Source of the DNA: Lysobacter sp. MMG2
Lineage (GTDB): Bacteria; Pseudomonadota; Gammaproteobacteria; Xanthomonadales; Xanthomonadaceae
Direction: 5' to 3'
Length of the DNA stretch: 64,000 nucleotides
NCBI RefSeq assembly: GCF_016735495.2
Contig: NZ_JAERQY020000004.1
Span: 1 to 64,000 of the forward strand
The notes beneath the pieces are model-generated. The model was not told the DNA's origin, made no database searches, and saw nothing but the letters and a program-made list of their open reading frames with translations. Shown here piece after piece: positions 25,511 through 35,187 of the stretch. Position 1 is the first letter of the stretch, and every line of letters starts with the position of its first letter. A program made the position numbers and the translations under genes.

Positions 25511-26443
25511 ATGAAAGCCGGTCGTTTCAAGCAGTGGGGCGCGGGCATCGCCGCGATGGCGCTGCCGGTCCTTGCCAGTGCGCAGGCGGCCGATCCGAAG
25601 CCGTGGCAGCTCAACATGGGCCAGGGCGTCACCGTCCAGTCCGCCAACGCCTATTCGGCGCACATGTTCGCCCTGTGGGTGTGCGTGGTCATCGGCATCC
25701 TGGTGTTCGGCGCCATGGCCGTGGCCATGTTCAAGTTCCGCCACTCCAAGGGCGCCGTGCCGGACAAGGACTTCACCCACAGCACGCGCCTGGAAATCAT
25801 CTGGACCGTCGTCCCGGTGGTGCTGCTGGTCCTGATGGCCTTTCCGGCCACCAGCAAGCTGATCAAGATGTACGACACCCGCAACGCCGAGATGACCGTC
25901 AAGATCACCGGCTACCAGTGGATGTGGAAGTACGACTACCTGGGCGAGAACGTCGGCTTCACCAGCCGCCTGGACCGCAAGAGCGACGAGATCCGCCAGA
26001 GCGGCAAGGACGCGCGCGACGCGAACCACCCGCACTACCTGCTGGATGTGGACAACGTCCTGGTCCTGCCGATCGACACCAAGATCCGCTTCGTCATCAC
26101 CGCCGACGACGTGATCCATGCGTGGTGGGTGCCGGCGCTGGGCTGGAAGCAGGACGCGATCCCGGGCATCGTCAACGAAGCTTGGACCGACATCTCCAAG
26201 CCGGGCATCTACCGCGGCCAGTGCGCCGAGCTGTGCGGCAAGGACCATGGCTTCATGCCGATCGTGGTCAAGGCCGTGACCAAGGCCGAGTACCAGCAGT
26301 GGCTGGCGGCGCAGAAGGCGAAGAACGCCCCGGCACCGGCTCCGGCCGCCCCGCCGGCCGCCCCGGCGCAGCCGGAAGCCACCACCCCGAACACCGACGC
26401 CACGGCCGCTTCTGCTGAAAAGCAGACGCCGGTCGCCGGCTGA
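25511..26443 (+). CDS. coxB: Cytochrome c oxidase subunit II
   Basis: A 310-residue membrane protein of aa3-type oxidase that takes electrons from cytochrome c. It has a signal sequence (about 1-27), two membrane helices (about 50-75 and 90-115) and a periplasmic cupredoxin domain with the CuA site: His in DDVIHAWWVP, then GQCAELCGKDHGFMPI supplying two Cys, Glu, His and Met. A Pro/Ala-rich tail (about 275-310) is typical of the group. The ATG at 25511 was preferred over a GTG at 25427 because it gives a proper signal sequence. First gene of the operon; ctaD follows 26 bases later. Confidence 0.94.
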   Translation: MKAGRFKQWGAGIAAMALPVLASAQAADPKPWQLNMGQGVTVQSANAYSAHMFALWVCVVIGILVFGAMAVAMFKFRHSKGAVPDKDFTHSTRLEIIWTVVPVVLLVLMAFPATSKLIKMYDTRNAEMTVKITGYQWMWKYDYLGENVGFTSRLDRKSDEIRQSGKDARDANHPHYLLDVDNVLVLPIDTKIRFVITADDVIHAWWVPALGWKQDAIPGIVNEAWTDISKPGIYRGQCAELCGKDHGFMPIVVKAVTKAEYQQWLAAQKAKNAPAPAPAAPPAAPAQPEATTPNTDATAASAEKQTPVAG

Positions 26444-26469
26444 TCGTCCCGCATCTCCTGAGGTAGGCC

Positions 26470-28086
26470 ATGGCCGTCACGCACGCTGACACCCACCATC
26501 ACGATGAGCACGCCCACAAGCAGGGCTTCATCGAGCGCTGGTTCTTCTCGACGAACCACAAGGACATCGGGACGCTGTACCTGATCTTCAGCTTCATCAT
26601 GTTCATCATCGGCGCCGCCATGTCGGTGGTGATCCGTGCCGAACTGATGAAGCCGGGTCTGCAGTTCGTCGAACCGATGTTCTTCAACCAGATGACCACC
26701 GTGCATGCGCTGGTCATGATCTTCGGCGGCGTGATGCCGGCCTTCGTCGGCCTGGCCAACTGGATGATCCCGCTGCAGATCGGCGCGCCGGACATGGCGC
26801 TGCCGCGCATGAACAACTGGTCCTTCTGGATCCTGCCGTTCGCCTTCGCGATGCTGCTGCTCACGCTGTTCCTGCCGGGCGGCGCGCCGGCCGGCGGCTG
26901 GACGCTGTATCCGCCGCTCTCGCTGCAGGGCGGCAGCAACGTGGCCTTCGCGATCTTCGCCATCCACATGATGGGCATCAGCTCGATCATGGGCGCGATC
27001 AACGTGATCGCCACCGTGCTCAACATGCGCGCCCCGGGCATCGACCTTTTGAAGATGCCGATCTTCTGCTGGACCTGGCTGATCACCGCCTTCCTGCTGA
27101 TCGCGGTGATGCCGGTGCTCGCCGGCGCCGTGACGATGCTGCTGACCGACAAGTTCTTCGCCACCTCGTTCTTCAACGCGGCTGGCGGCGGCGACCCGGT
27201 GATGTTCCAGCACATCTTCTGGTTCTTCGGTCACCCCGAGGTCTACATCATGATCCTGCCGGCCTTCGGCGTCGTGTCGGAAATCATCCCGACCTTCAGC
27301 CGCAAGCCGCTGTTCGGCTACCAGGCCATGGTGTACGCGACCGCGTCGATCGCCTTCCTCTCGTTCATCGTGTGGGCGCACCACATGTTCACCGTCGGCA
27401 TGCCGCTGGGTGGCGAGATCTACTTCATGTTCGCCACGATGCTCATCGCCGTGCCGACGGGCGTGAAGGTGTTCAACTGGGTCACCACGATGTGGCGCGG
27501 CTCGATCTCGTTCGAAGCGCCGATGCTGTGGGCGCTGGCGTTCGTGATCCTGTTCACCATCGGCGGTTTCTCGGGCCTGATGCTGGCCATCGTCCCGGCC
27601 GACTTCCAGTACCACGACACCTACTTCGTGGTCGCGCACTTCCACTACGTGCTGGTGACCGGCGCGCTGTTCTCCATCATCGCCGCCGTGTACTACTGGT
27701 GGCCGAAGTGGACCGGCCGCATGTACAGCGAAGGCATGGCGAAGTTTCACTTCTGGTGGACGATGATCTTCGTCAACCTGCTGTTCTTCCCGCAGCACTT
27801 CCTTGGCCTGGCCGGCATGCCGCGCCGCATCCCGGACTACAACGTCGTGTTCGCGGACTGGAACCTGGTCAGCTCGATCGGCGCGTTCGGCATGTTCGTC
27901 ACGCCGTTCATGATGGCCTTCATCCTGTGGCGCTCGAAGGCCGTGGGCGTCAAGGCCGAAGCGCGTGCGTGGCCGACTGCGCGTGGCCTGGAGTGGACCG
28001 TGCCGAGCCCGGCGCCGCACCACACCTTCAGCACGCCGCCGGTCATTCGTGACGGCGACCTGGCGCACGGCGACATCACGCATTGA
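26470..28086 (+). CDS. ctaD: Cytochrome c oxidase subunit I (heme a / a3-CuB)
   Basis: A 538-residue, 12-helix catalytic subunit that reduces oxygen and pumps protons. The CuB/heme a3 site is clear: WFFGHPEVYIMILP with the cross-linked His and Tyr, the His pair in WAHHMFTVGM, and VVAHFHYVLVTG with the heme ligands. NHKDIGTLYLIF near the N-terminus is a family signature. His-rich residues 5-15 (THADTHHHDEHAH) are an unusual cytosolic tip. The ATG follows a GAGGTAGG site. Confidence 0.97.
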   Translation: MAVTHADTHHHDEHAHKQGFIERWFFSTNHKDIGTLYLIFSFIMFIIGAAMSVVIRAELMKPGLQFVEPMFFNQMTTVHALVMIFGGVMPAFVGLANWMIPLQIGAPDMALPRMNNWSFWILPFAFAMLLLTLFLPGGAPAGGWTLYPPLSLQGGSNVAFAIFAIHMMGISSIMGAINVIATVLNMRAPGIDLLKMPIFCWTWLITAFLLIAVMPVLAGAVTMLLTDKFFATSFFNAAGGGDPVMFQHIFWFFGHPEVYIMILPAFGVVSEIIPTFSRKPLFGYQAMVYATASIAFLSFIVWAHHMFTVGMPLGGEIYFMFATMLIAVPTGVKVFNWVTTMWRGSISFEAPMLWALAFVILFTIGGFSGLMLAIVPADFQYHDTYFVVAHFHYVLVTGALFSIIAAVYYWWPKWTGRMYSEGMAKFHFWWTMIFVNLLFFPQHFLGLAGMPRRIPDYNVVFADWNLVSSIGAFGMFVTPFMMAFILWRSKAVGVKAEARAWPTARGLEWTVPSPAPHHTFSTPPVIRDGDLAHGDITH

Positions 28087-28154
28087 TCTGCTGTTGATTG
28101 AGTAAAGCGCGAGAGGTACCGGCTCCGGATACCGCCTCATGCTTCCACAACCCC

Positions 28155-28205
28155 GCCGTTGCTACGCTGCGCGCAGCAACGGCCGCCCCCTTAACTTGAG
28201 GGGGC
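28155..28205 (+). other. Two hairpins between ctaD and the downstream operon genes
   Basis: A 9-bp stem (28155-28163 with 28175-28183) is followed by a second, CCCCC/GGGGG stem (28085+ region, 28186-28190 with 28200-28204). Neither has a T run. They may set the ratio of subunit II/I message to the assembly genes by processing or partial termination. Confidence 0.4.
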
Positions 28206-28245
28206 TCCGTAGAAGCAAAGGCCCGCGAGCCGAAACGAGACGACC

Positions 28246-28380
28246 ATGAACCAGCCCGACCACAACGCCGCCGATCTCGCCGCCCGCCGCAAGGCCGCGC
28301 GCCGCACGGCGTTGTGGATCGCCGGTGTCGCGGTGCTGATCTACGTCGTCTTCATCCTCAGCGGGACGATGGGCAAATGA
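28246..28380 (+). CDS. 44-residue single-span protein in the oxidase operon
   Basis: A very short gene starting [20 protein letters not shown] and ending in SGTMGK, with one membrane helix (about 21-40, [18 protein letters not shown]) preceded by a strongly basic segment, so the N-terminus stays inside. It sits between ctaD and ctaG, and its TGA overlaps the ctaG ATG (ATGA), which argues that it is translated. Similar tiny proteins occur at this place in related oxidase operons and are thought to help assembly; that role is an inference from position. Confidence 0.7.
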   Translation: MNQPDHNAADLAARRKAARRTALWIAGVAVLIYVVFILSGTMGK

Positions 28381-28970
28381 GCGGCGCGAGCGATCAGCCG
28401 CGCAAGAGCGCCGGCCTGACCAAGATGGTCGTGGTCGCGATCGGCGCGTTCGCGCTCACCTTCGCGCTGGTACCGCTGTACCGCATCGCCTGCGAAAAGG
28501 TTTTCGGCATCCGCCTGGAACGCACCGCGGCCGAAGGCGTGCAGGACGCCACGGCCACGCCGGCCAAGCGCGTGATCACCGTGCAGTTCGACGGCGGCGT
28601 CAACTCGAAGCTGCCGTGGGAGTTCACGCCGAACAAGGTGACCATGCAGGTCGTCCCCGGCGAGCTCTACGAGACCACCTACCACGCGCGCAACACCGCC
28701 GACCGCACCGTCGTCGGCAGCGCGGTGCCCTCGGTCGCGCCGGCGCGCGCCTCGGGCTACTTCAGCAAGACCGAATGCTTCTGCTTCACGGCCCAGACGC
28801 TCAAGGCCGGCGAAGTGCGCGACATGCCGGTGCGCTTCATCGTCGATCCGAACCTGCCGGCCGACGTGAAGACCATCACCTTGTCGTATACCTTCTTCAA
28901 GAACGACGCGCTCACCGCCCAGGCGCAGGGAACGGCGAAGGCCGCCCCCTCGCCGATGTCGGCGCCCTGA
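28377..28970 (+). CDS. ctaG: Cytochrome c oxidase assembly protein CtaG (Cox11)
   Basis: A 197-residue membrane-anchored copper chaperone that delivers copper to the CuB site of subunit I. It has an N-terminal membrane helix (about 17-37, [18 protein letters not shown]) and a periplasmic beta domain. The CFCF copper-binding motif sits in [12 protein letters not shown], with the family stretch [14 protein letters not shown] before it. Starts inside the stop of the 44-residue gene, suggesting coupled translation. Confidence 0.95.
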   Translation: MSGASDQPRKSAGLTKMVVVAIGAFALTFALVPLYRIACEKVFGIRLERTAAEGVQDATATPAKRVITVQFDGGVNSKLPWEFTPNKVTMQVVPGELYETTYHARNTADRTVVGSAVPSVAPARASGYFSKTECFCFTAQTLKAGEVRDMPVRFIVDPNLPADVKTITLSYTFFKNDALTAQAQGTAKAAPSPMSAP

Positions 28971-29015
28971 CGCATCCCACTTCCTTGTAATCGCATCACT
29001 GACCGGAACGCCGCC

Positions 29016-29894
29016 ATGGCCCAAGCCCACTCGCCAGACGCCAACACCTACTTCGTGCCGCACAGCAGCCGTTGGCCGTTCCTCGGTTCGATCGCGCTGT
29101 TCACCACGATGCTCGGCATCGCCAGCTGGTTCAACGAAGTCAGCTGGGGCAAGCCGGTGTTCTTCTTCGGCATCGCGCTGATGGTCGGCGTGCTGTTCGG
29201 CTGGTTCAGCGACGTCGTGCGCGAATCGGTGCGCGGCAACTACAACAAGCAGGTCGACACCTCGTTCCGCATGGGGATGATCTGGTTCATCTTCTCCGAG
29301 GTGATGTTCTTCGGCGCCTTCTTCGGCGCGCTGTTCTACGCCCGCCACTACGCGATGCCGTGGCTCGGCGGCGAAGGCGACGGCGTGATGACCAACGCCC
29401 TGCTGTGGCCGAACTTCAGCGACGCCTGGCCGAGCAACGGCCCGGGCGCCATCGGCGGCGTCTACCAGACGATTCCGGCCTGGGGCCTGCCGCTGCTCAA
29501 CACGCTGATCCTGCTGACCTCCGGCATCACCGTCACCATCGCGCACCACGCGCTGAAGGCCGGCCACCGCACGCAGCTGCTGGTCTTCCTGGGCCTGACG
29601 GTGCTGCTGGGCGCGCTGTTCCTGTTCTTCCAGGCGGAGGAGTACATCCACGCCTACACCGAGCTGAACCTGACGCTGGGTTCGGGCATCTACGGTTCGA
29701 CCTTCTTCATGCTCACCGGCTTCCACGGCGCGCACGTCACGCTCGGCACGATCATGCTGGCGGTGATCTGGTTCCGCTGCCTGAAGGGCCACTTCACCAA
29801 GGACAGCCACTTCGCCTTCGAAGCGGTGGCCTGGTACTGGCACTTCGTCGACGTGGTGTGGCTGGGCCTGTTCCTGTTCGTCTACGTGCTGTAA
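29016..29894 (+). CDS. ctaE: Cytochrome c oxidase subunit III
   Basis: A 292-residue, seven-helix subunit that stabilises subunit I and its proton uptake path. Recognisable segments are FIFSEVMFFGAFFGALFY (with the conserved Glu), the family stretch STFFMLTGFHGAHV, and AVAWYWHFVDVVWLGLF at the C-terminus. Last gene of the first part of the operon. A terminator and inverted repeat follow. Confidence 0.96.
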   Translation: MAQAHSPDANTYFVPHSSRWPFLGSIALFTTMLGIASWFNEVSWGKPVFFFGIALMVGVLFGWFSDVVRESVRGNYNKQVDTSFRMGMIWFIFSEVMFFGAFFGALFYARHYAMPWLGGEGDGVMTNALLWPNFSDAWPSNGPGAIGGVYQTIPAWGLPLLNTLILLTSGITVTIAHHALKAGHRTQLLVFLGLTVLLGALFLFFQAEEYIHAYTELNLTLGSGIYGSTFFMLTGFHGAHVTLGTIMLAVIWFRCLKGHFTKDSHFAFEAVAWYWHFVDVVWLGLFLFVYVL

Positions 29895-29896
29895 GC

Positions 29897-30028
29897 CGGG
29901 ATTCGGGAATGGGGATTCGGGATTCGTAGAAGCAAAAGCGAAAACCTGGATCCCCAAAGCAAGAAGCGACGGCATGCCGTCGCTCTTTTGCTTTTACGAA
30001 TCCCGAATCCCGAATAACGAACCCCGGC
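29897..30028. repeat. Long inverted repeat of GGGATTCG units with embedded terminator
   Basis: The left arm (from 29897: GGGATTCGGGAATGGGGATT...) and the right arm (29991-30028, its imperfect reverse complement) bracket a central perfect 20-base palindrome (29966-29985, AGCGACGGCATGCCGTCGCT) with CTTTT after it. The core can act as a terminator on both strands, between ctaE (plus) and the DUF2909 gene (minus). Same family as 49167-49258 and 50772-50852. Confidence 0.8.
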
Positions 30029-30031
30029 TCT

Positions 30032-30247
30032 TCACGGCCCGCCGTGGAACTTGATCCAGCCCATGTAGTTGGCCAGCACCACCAGCAGGATCAGCGCGAT
30101 GGACAGCGCGATGCGGCGGGTCAGCGCATTCACGGTGCGCTTGCTCTCGCCCTTGTCCACGAGCATGTAATAGAGGCCGGCGCCCAGGTTCCACAGGATG
30201 ACGATCAGGAACGCGATGATCAGCAATGTCTTGAGCGAATCGTTCAT
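30032..30247 (-). CDS. DUF2909 twin-transmembrane protein
   Basis: A 71-residue protein with two membrane helices (about 5-25 and 45-64) joined by a short charged loop (VDKGESKRTVNALTRR). This matches the DUF2909 twin-TM family that commonly lies beside SURF1 in cytochrome oxidase loci of gammaproteobacteria. It is encoded opposite to the oxidase genes, and its start is 67 bases from that of SURF1. An upstream in-frame Met at 30259 is less likely. A role in oxidase biogenesis is inferred from neighbours only. Confidence 0.75.
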   Translation of the reverse strand: MNDSLKTLLIIAFLIVILWNLGAGLYYMLVDKGESKRTVNALTRRIALSIALILLVVLANYMGWIKFHGGP

Positions 30248-30313
30248 GGCGGCCTCCAACGGGGCCCGCGACTGGGCGTGGCCGGGATTATCGCAGCGCG
30301 GGGCGAGGAAGTC

Positions 30314-31036
30314 GTGAGCCGCCGCCGTAACCTCATCGTCGGCTGGATCGCCGCGCTGCTGGCGATCACGCTGTTCGGCAACCTTGGCCTATGGCAGTCG
30401 CGACGGGCGATCGAGAAGCAGGCGATGCTCGATGCCGCCGCGCAGGTGATGCGCTCGCGCACGCCGCAGCCGCTGTCGCTGGCCGGCGATGCGGCCCGCG
30501 CCCGCGAATACGACTGGGCCGTCGGCACCGGCGTGTTCGACGCGCGCGACGCCCTGCTGCTCGACAACCAGCAGCGCAACGGCCGCGCCGGTGTGCGCGT
30601 GTATTGCATCTTCCTGCCGTCGCAGGGCGGGCCGATGCTGGTCGACCTGGGCTGGCTGCCGCTCGCGGGCGATCGCAAGCTGCCGCAGGTGCCGCAGATG
30701 CCCGGCACATGGGAACTGCGCGGCCTGCTCGTGCCGCCGCCGTCGACCGGTCTCGCGCTCGGCCCCGGGCTGGCCCGGCAGGGCGATGCGTTGCTGATGA
30801 CGCGCGTGGACCTGGCCGCGATCGCGCGCGAAACCGGTCTGTCCGTGCCGCTCGCGCCGCGCGTGCTGCGCCTGGATCCGCAGCTGCGCATCGGCTACGA
30901 ACGCGACCTGGAACTGCTGCCCAACACCCTTCCGCCGGACCAACACCGGGGCTATGCCCTGCAATGGTTCGCGCTGGCGGTCGCCGTGCTGGCGACCGCA
31001 CTGATCCTCACCTTCCGCAAGCGCCGTCGGCCATAA
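30314..31036 (+). CDS. SURF1 family cytochrome oxidase assembly protein
   Basis: A 240-residue protein with membrane helices at both ends (about 7-25 and 212-232) and a periplasmic domain between, the SURF1 layout. Family segments are LGLWQSRRAIEKQAML near the N-terminus and MLVDLGWLPLAGDRK in the middle; GYALQWFALA opens the second helix. SURF1 helps insert heme a into subunit I. Translation starts at a GTG (30314) behind a GAGGAA site; longer frames overlap the divergent DUF2909 gene. Confidence 0.9.
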   Translation: MSRRRNLIVGWIAALLAITLFGNLGLWQSRRAIEKQAMLDAAAQVMRSRTPQPLSLAGDAARAREYDWAVGTGVFDARDALLLDNQQRNGRAGVRVYCIFLPSQGGPMLVDLGWLPLAGDRKLPQVPQMPGTWELRGLLVPPPSTGLALGPGLARQGDALLMTRVDLAAIARETGLSVPLAPRVLRLDPQLRIGYERDLELLPNTLPPDQHRGYALQWFALAVAVLATALILTFRKRRRP

Positions 31037-31046
31037 GGAGTTCGAC

Positions 31047-31673
31047 ATGAGCCACGACACCACCCCCGACGGCGCGAACGTGCCCAATCGAAACCGCAAC
31101 CGCATGCTGCTGGTGCTGCTGTTCGTGATGTTCTTCGGCAGCATGCTCGTGGCTGGCCTGCTGCGCTTCTCGGGCTGGCGTCCGGCCGGCACCAAGAATG
31201 TGGGCGAACTGCTCGAGCCGCCGGGTGACGTGCGCAACCTGTCGCCGCGTTTGATGTCGGGTGGCGAATACGTGTGGAAGGCAGGCGAGCGCACCTGGCG
31301 CATCGTGGTCGCGCCGCCGGCCGACTGCGGCGCCGAATGCACGACGCTCGCGCGCGAGGTCGAAACGGTGTGGGAGCTGTTCGGCAAGGACGCGGACGAG
31401 GTCCACGTGCTGTGGCTCTGCCCCACCGACGCCTGCGCCTGGCCCGCCGGAGTGAAACCGCCGGCGACGCTGAAGGTGCTGGCGCCCAACGCACAGTTGC
31501 GCGCGGGCCTGCGGCGCGTGGACGAGGTCACCGTCAAGGGCGACCCCGCCAACGCCCGCGGCGTGCCCGCCTACGTCATCGATCCCTACGGCTTCGTGAT
31601 TCTGCGCTACGCTCCCGGCTTCGATCCGGCCGGCCTGCGCACGGACGTGGCCCGGCTGGTCAAGCTGAAGTGA
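31047..31673 (+). CDS. Membrane-anchored thioredoxin-like protein with SCO-type CxxxC motif
   Basis: A 208-residue protein with one N-terminal membrane helix (about 20-39) and a periplasmic domain. The domain looks thioredoxin-like and carries Cys94-x3-Cys98 (PPADCGAECTTLAREV), the copper-binding spacing of SCO proteins that load CuA. VPAYVIDPYGFVILRYAPGF near the end resembles the SCO strand-turn region, but the conserved SCO His is not evident. Cys143-type residues in LWLCPTDACAW add a second Cys pair. It has an AAGGAG site and lies between SURF1 and ctaA, so an oxidase assembly role is likely; copper binding is an inference. Confidence 0.7.
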   Translation: MSHDTTPDGANVPNRNRNRMLLVLLFVMFFGSMLVAGLLRFSGWRPAGTKNVGELLEPPGDVRNLSPRLMSGGEYVWKAGERTWRIVVAPPADCGAECTTLAREVETVWELFGKDADEVHVLWLCPTDACAWPAGVKPPATLKVLAPNAQLRAGLRRVDEVTVKGDPANARGVPAYVIDPYGFVILRYAPGFDPAGLRTDVARLVKLK

Positions 31674-31725
31674 TCGCAGCCTCGGTACGAGCACGACCCA
31701 GAACGACAGGATTGATGAGCCGCGA

Positions 31726-32892
31726 ATGACCACGCTTACCGAATCCCGGACGGCCTCGCGCCCCGCGGTGTATCGACACTTCCACCGCATCGCCTGGCTC
31801 GCCGTCGCGCTCGCCTTCGGCGTGATCGTCTTCGGCGCGTTCGTGCGCCTGTCGAACGCCGGCCTGAGCTGCCCCGACTGGCCCACCTGCTACGGCCGCG
31901 CCGCGTGGCCGACCGCCGCGCATGAAGTCGTCGACCATGTCGCCACCGCGATCCGTCCGGTCGAAGTGCACAAGGCCTGGCGCGAGCAGTTCCACCGCAT
32001 GATCGCCGGCACGCTGCTCCTGCTTACCGCCCTTCTGGCGCTTCTTGCAGCCCGCAAGCGTAAAGGCGGTTTGTTGTTTGTCCTGAGCGGAGGCATCACG
32101 GTGGCCGCCGGCATGGTGGTCTACATGCTTGGCCAACACGTGGTTGCAACCGTGCTTGCGGCGATCGGCGAGGCCATTCTTCTTTTCGCCGCATTGCGTT
32201 GGAGCAATGTCGATCTCGCGCGTGTGGCCGCCCTTACCCTCGCCGTCATCATCTTCCAGGCGTTGTTGGGCATGTGGACGGTGACCTGGCTGCTCAAGCC
32301 GATCGTCGTGATGGCCCATCTGCTCGGCGGATTGCTCACGTTCTCGCTGATCCTGTGGATGGCCTGGCGCGCGACGCACAGCCCGATGCGCCTGGCCGAC
32401 GCGATCACCGTGCGCAGGCTGGTGATCGCCGGCATCGTCGTGCTGACGGTGCAGATCGCACTGGGCGGCTGGACCAGCGCCAACTACGCCGCGCTCGCCT
32501 GCGGCAACGACTTCCCGACCTGCGTCAGCCAGTGGTGGCCGCGCCACGATTTCCGCGAAGCCTTCGTGCTCTGGCGCGGCATCGGCGTGGATTACGAGGG
32601 CGGCATCCTCGATGGCGAGGCGCGCATCGCGATCCAGCTTGCGCACCGCATGATGGCCGTCGTCGTCTTCGTCTACCTGCTGTGGCTGGCACTGCGCCTG
32701 ATCCGCACGCCGGGCATGCGCGGCTGGGCCACGCTGCTGGGCCTGCTCGTGTTCGCACAGGTAGGCCTGGGCATCGCCAACGTCAAGCTGAGCCTGCCGC
32801 TGTCGGTGGCGGTGATGCACAACGCCGGCGCGGTGCTGCTGCTGTTCGTGCTGGTCTCGCTGCTCGCGCGCCTGCGCACGCCGGAGCCGTGA
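31726..32892 (+). CDS. ctaA: Heme A synthase (COX15/CtaA)
   Basis: A 388-residue integral membrane enzyme that oxidises the C8 methyl of heme O to make heme A. About eight membrane helices are visible. Heme-ligand His lie in [18 protein letters not shown] and [13 protein letters not shown], and in [13 protein letters not shown] and [13 protein letters not shown]. The N-terminal [16 protein letters not shown] holds the conserved Cys pair, and a related [16 protein letters not shown] follows in the second half. The stop overlaps the start of ctaB by one base (TGATG). Confidence 0.94.
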   Translation: MTTLTESRTASRPAVYRHFHRIAWLAVALAFGVIVFGAFVRLSNAGLSCPDWPTCYGRAAWPTAAHEVVDHVATAIRPVEVHKAWREQFHRMIAGTLLLLTALLALLAARKRKGGLLFVLSGGITVAAGMVVYMLGQHVVATVLAAIGEAILLFAALRWSNVDLARVAALTLAVIIFQALLGMWTVTWLLKPIVVMAHLLGGLLTFSLILWMAWRATHSPMRLADAITVRRLVIAGIVVLTVQIALGGWTSANYAALACGNDFPTCVSQWWPRHDFREAFVLWRGIGVDYEGGILDGEARIAIQLAHRMMAVVVFVYLLWLALRLIRTPGMRGWATLLGLLVFAQVGLGIANVKLSLPLSVAVMHNAGAVLLLFVLVSLLARLRTPEP

Positions 32893-33827
32893 TGAATACC
32901 GCCAAGCCTCGCGCCACCGCCAAGCAGTACTGGGACCTCACCAAGCCGCGTGTCGTGGCGCTGATCGTGTTCACCGCGCTGGTGGGCATGTTCCTGGCCG
33001 TGCCCGGCCTGCCGCCGCTGCGCGAATCGGTGCTGGGGTTCCTCGGCATCTGGCTGGCCGCCTCCAGTGCGGCGGCGATCAACCAGCTGCTGGATTCGCG
33101 CATCGACGCCAAGATGGCGCGCACCTCGTGGCGTCCCATCGTCGCCGGGCAGATCACGCCGCGCCAGGCGCTGGTGTTCGCGCTGATCCTGGCCGCACTG
33201 TCGATGGCGATCCTGGTGGTGTGGGTGAACACCATCACCGCGATCCTCACCTTCGCCTCGCTCATCGGCTATGCGGTGATCTACACCGTGTACCTCAAGC
33301 GCGCCACGCCGCAGAACATCGTGATCGGCGGCATCGCCGGCGCGGCGCCGCCGCTGCTGGGCTGGGCCGCGATCACCGGCATGCGCGGCGAATGGGACTG
33401 GCCGCACGCGCTGCTGCTGGTGCTGATCATCTTCGTGTGGACGCCGCCGCATTTCTGGGCGCTCGCCATCTTCCGCCGCGCCGACTACGCGCGCGCGATG
33501 GTGCCGATGCTGCCGGTCACGCACGGTGTGGAGTACACGCGCTGGCAGATCCTGTTCTACACCGTGCTGCTGGTGGCGGTGACGATCCTGCCGTGGGCGG
33601 CGGGCATGAGCGGGCTGTTCTACCTCGGCGGCGCGCTGGTGCTGGGCGCGGTGTTCCTCGGCTACGCATGGAAGCTGATGGACCCGCCGGACGAAATGTA
33701 CGCGATGAAGGTCTTCAACTACTCCATCGTCTACCTGATGGCGCTGTTCGCTTTCCTGTTGCTGGACCACTGGCTGATGCCGCTGCTGCAGCCGTCGGCG
33801 GTGATGGAGTTCCAGCCGCAACACTGA
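32892..33827 (+). CDS. ctaB: Protoheme IX farnesyltransferase (heme O synthase)
   Basis: A 311-residue UbiA-family prenyltransferase that adds a farnesyl group to heme B, the step before CtaA. Eight or nine membrane helices. Prenyl-diphosphate motifs are present: [19 protein letters not shown] (the DxxxD-type first motif with the conserved TxxRP) and [19 protein letters not shown] near the end. It starts in the last base of ctaA, so the two heme A genes are translationally linked. Confidence 0.96.
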   Translation: MNTAKPRATAKQYWDLTKPRVVALIVFTALVGMFLAVPGLPPLRESVLGFLGIWLAASSAAAINQLLDSRIDAKMARTSWRPIVAGQITPRQALVFALILAALSMAILVVWVNTITAILTFASLIGYAVIYTVYLKRATPQNIVIGGIAGAAPPLLGWAAITGMRGEWDWPHALLLVLIIFVWTPPHFWALAIFRRADYARAMVPMLPVTHGVEYTRWQILFYTVLLVAVTILPWAAGMSGLFYLGGALVLGAVFLGYAWKLMDPPDEMYAMKVFNYSIVYLMALFAFLLLDHWLMPLLQPSAVMEFQPQH

Positions 33828-33858
33828 TCCACCCACCACAATCCACAGAGAATCGTCG

Positions 33859-35187
33859 ATGACGCGCAACCGCCTGAGCCTCGCCCTGACCTCGTTGTTC
33901 GCCGTCGCCTTCGCCGCATCCGCACAGGCGCCGACCGTGGTCGATGCGAAGACGGAAGCGGGAGACGTGGTGGTGACCGCCGATCGCCTGCTCGACGTGC
34001 GCACGGGCAGGATGATCGAGCGTCCGCAGGTGCTGGTGCGCAACGGCCACATCGTCGAAGTCGGCCGCGCGGGCGCCACGGTACCGGCGAACGCCAAGCG
34101 CATCGACCTGCCGGGCATGACGCTGATGCCCGGCCTGATCGACATGCACACGCACTTGGACGCCGATCCCACCTTCGGCGGCTACACCGGACTGCAGTTC
34201 AACGACCGCTTCTGGTCGATGCTCTCGGTCGTGCACGCGCAGCGCACGCTGATGGCCGGCTTCACGACGATCCGCAACGTCGGTTCGGATGCGTGGAACG
34301 ACGTCGGCCTGCGCCAGGCGATCGACGAGGGCAAGCTCACCGGCCCGCGCATCGTCACCGCTGCATATTCGTTCGGCGCCACGGGCGGGCATTGCGACTC
34401 GACGTTCTATCCGCCGTCGATGAACCAGAAGAGCCCGTACAACGCCGACACGCCGGAAGAAGGCCGCCAGCGCGTGCGCGAGCTGCGCAAGTACGGCGCG
34501 CAGGTCATCAAGATCTGCGCCACCGGCGGCGTGTTCTCGCGCAACACCGAACCGGGCCAGCAGCAGTTGAGCTTGGCCGAGATGAAAGCCATCGCCGATG
34601 AAGCGCACCAGTGGGGCCTGAAGGTCGCCGCGCATGCGCACGGCACGGCGGGCATCAAGGATGCGATCCGCGCCGGCGTGGACACCATCGAGCACGCCAG
34701 CCTGATCGACGACGAAGGCATCCGCCTGGCCAAGCAGCACGGCGCCTGGCTGTCGATGGACATCTACAACACCGATTACACGCAGGCCGAAGGCAAGAAG
34801 AACGGCGTGCTCGAGGACAACCTGCGCAAGGACCGCGAAGTGGCCGACATCCAGCGCGAGAACTTCCGTCGCGCGCACGCGGCCGGCGCGAAGATGGTCT
34901 ACGGCACCGACTCGGGCATCTACCCGCACGGCGACAACGCCAAGCAGTTCGCGGTGATGGTCCGCTACGGCATGACGCCGGTGCAGGCGATCCAGGCCGC
35001 CACGCTCAACGCATCGCAGGCGTTGGGTCGCGAGGACGTCGGCGTGATCGAGACCAACCGCTTCGCCGACATGATCGCGGTGGCGGGCGATCCGACGCGG
35101 GACGTGACGGTGCTGGAGCACGTGCCGTTCGTGATGAAGGGCGGAGTGGTGGTGAAGCAGGATGCAGCGGCGTCGCTGACGCGCTGA
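33859..35187 (+). CDS. Secreted amidohydrolase (prolidase / carboxypeptidase-like)
   Basis: A 442-residue exported metal-dependent hydrolase with a signal peptide (1-22). Binuclear-site residues of the amidohydrolase superfamily are in place: His97/His99 (IDMHTH), Lys218 for carbamylation (QVIKICATGG), His259/His261 (AAHAHG), His279 (TIEHAS) and an Asp near 352 (GTDSG). The IKICATGGVFS segment is typical of the subgroup acting on dipeptides with C-terminal proline, arginine or lysine (Cc2672/Sgx9260-like). It lies 31 bases behind ctaB but is functionally unrelated and probably separately expressed. Confidence 0.85.
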   Translation: MTRNRLSLALTSLFAVAFAASAQAPTVVDAKTEAGDVVVTADRLLDVRTGRMIERPQVLVRNGHIVEVGRAGATVPANAKRIDLPGMTLMPGLIDMHTHLDADPTFGGYTGLQFNDRFWSMLSVVHAQRTLMAGFTTIRNVGSDAWNDVGLRQAIDEGKLTGPRIVTAAYSFGATGGHCDSTFYPPSMNQKSPYNADTPEEGRQRVRELRKYGAQVIKICATGGVFSRNTEPGQQQLSLAEMKAIADEAHQWGLKVAAHAHGTAGIKDAIRAGVDTIEHASLIDDEGIRLAKQHGAWLSMDIYNTDYTQAEGKKNGVLEDNLRKDREVADIQRENFRRAHAAGAKMVYGTDSGIYPHGDNAKQFAVMVRYGMTPVQAIQAATLNASQALGREDVGVIETNRFADMIAVAGDPTRDVTVLEHVPFVMKGGVVVKQDAAASLTR

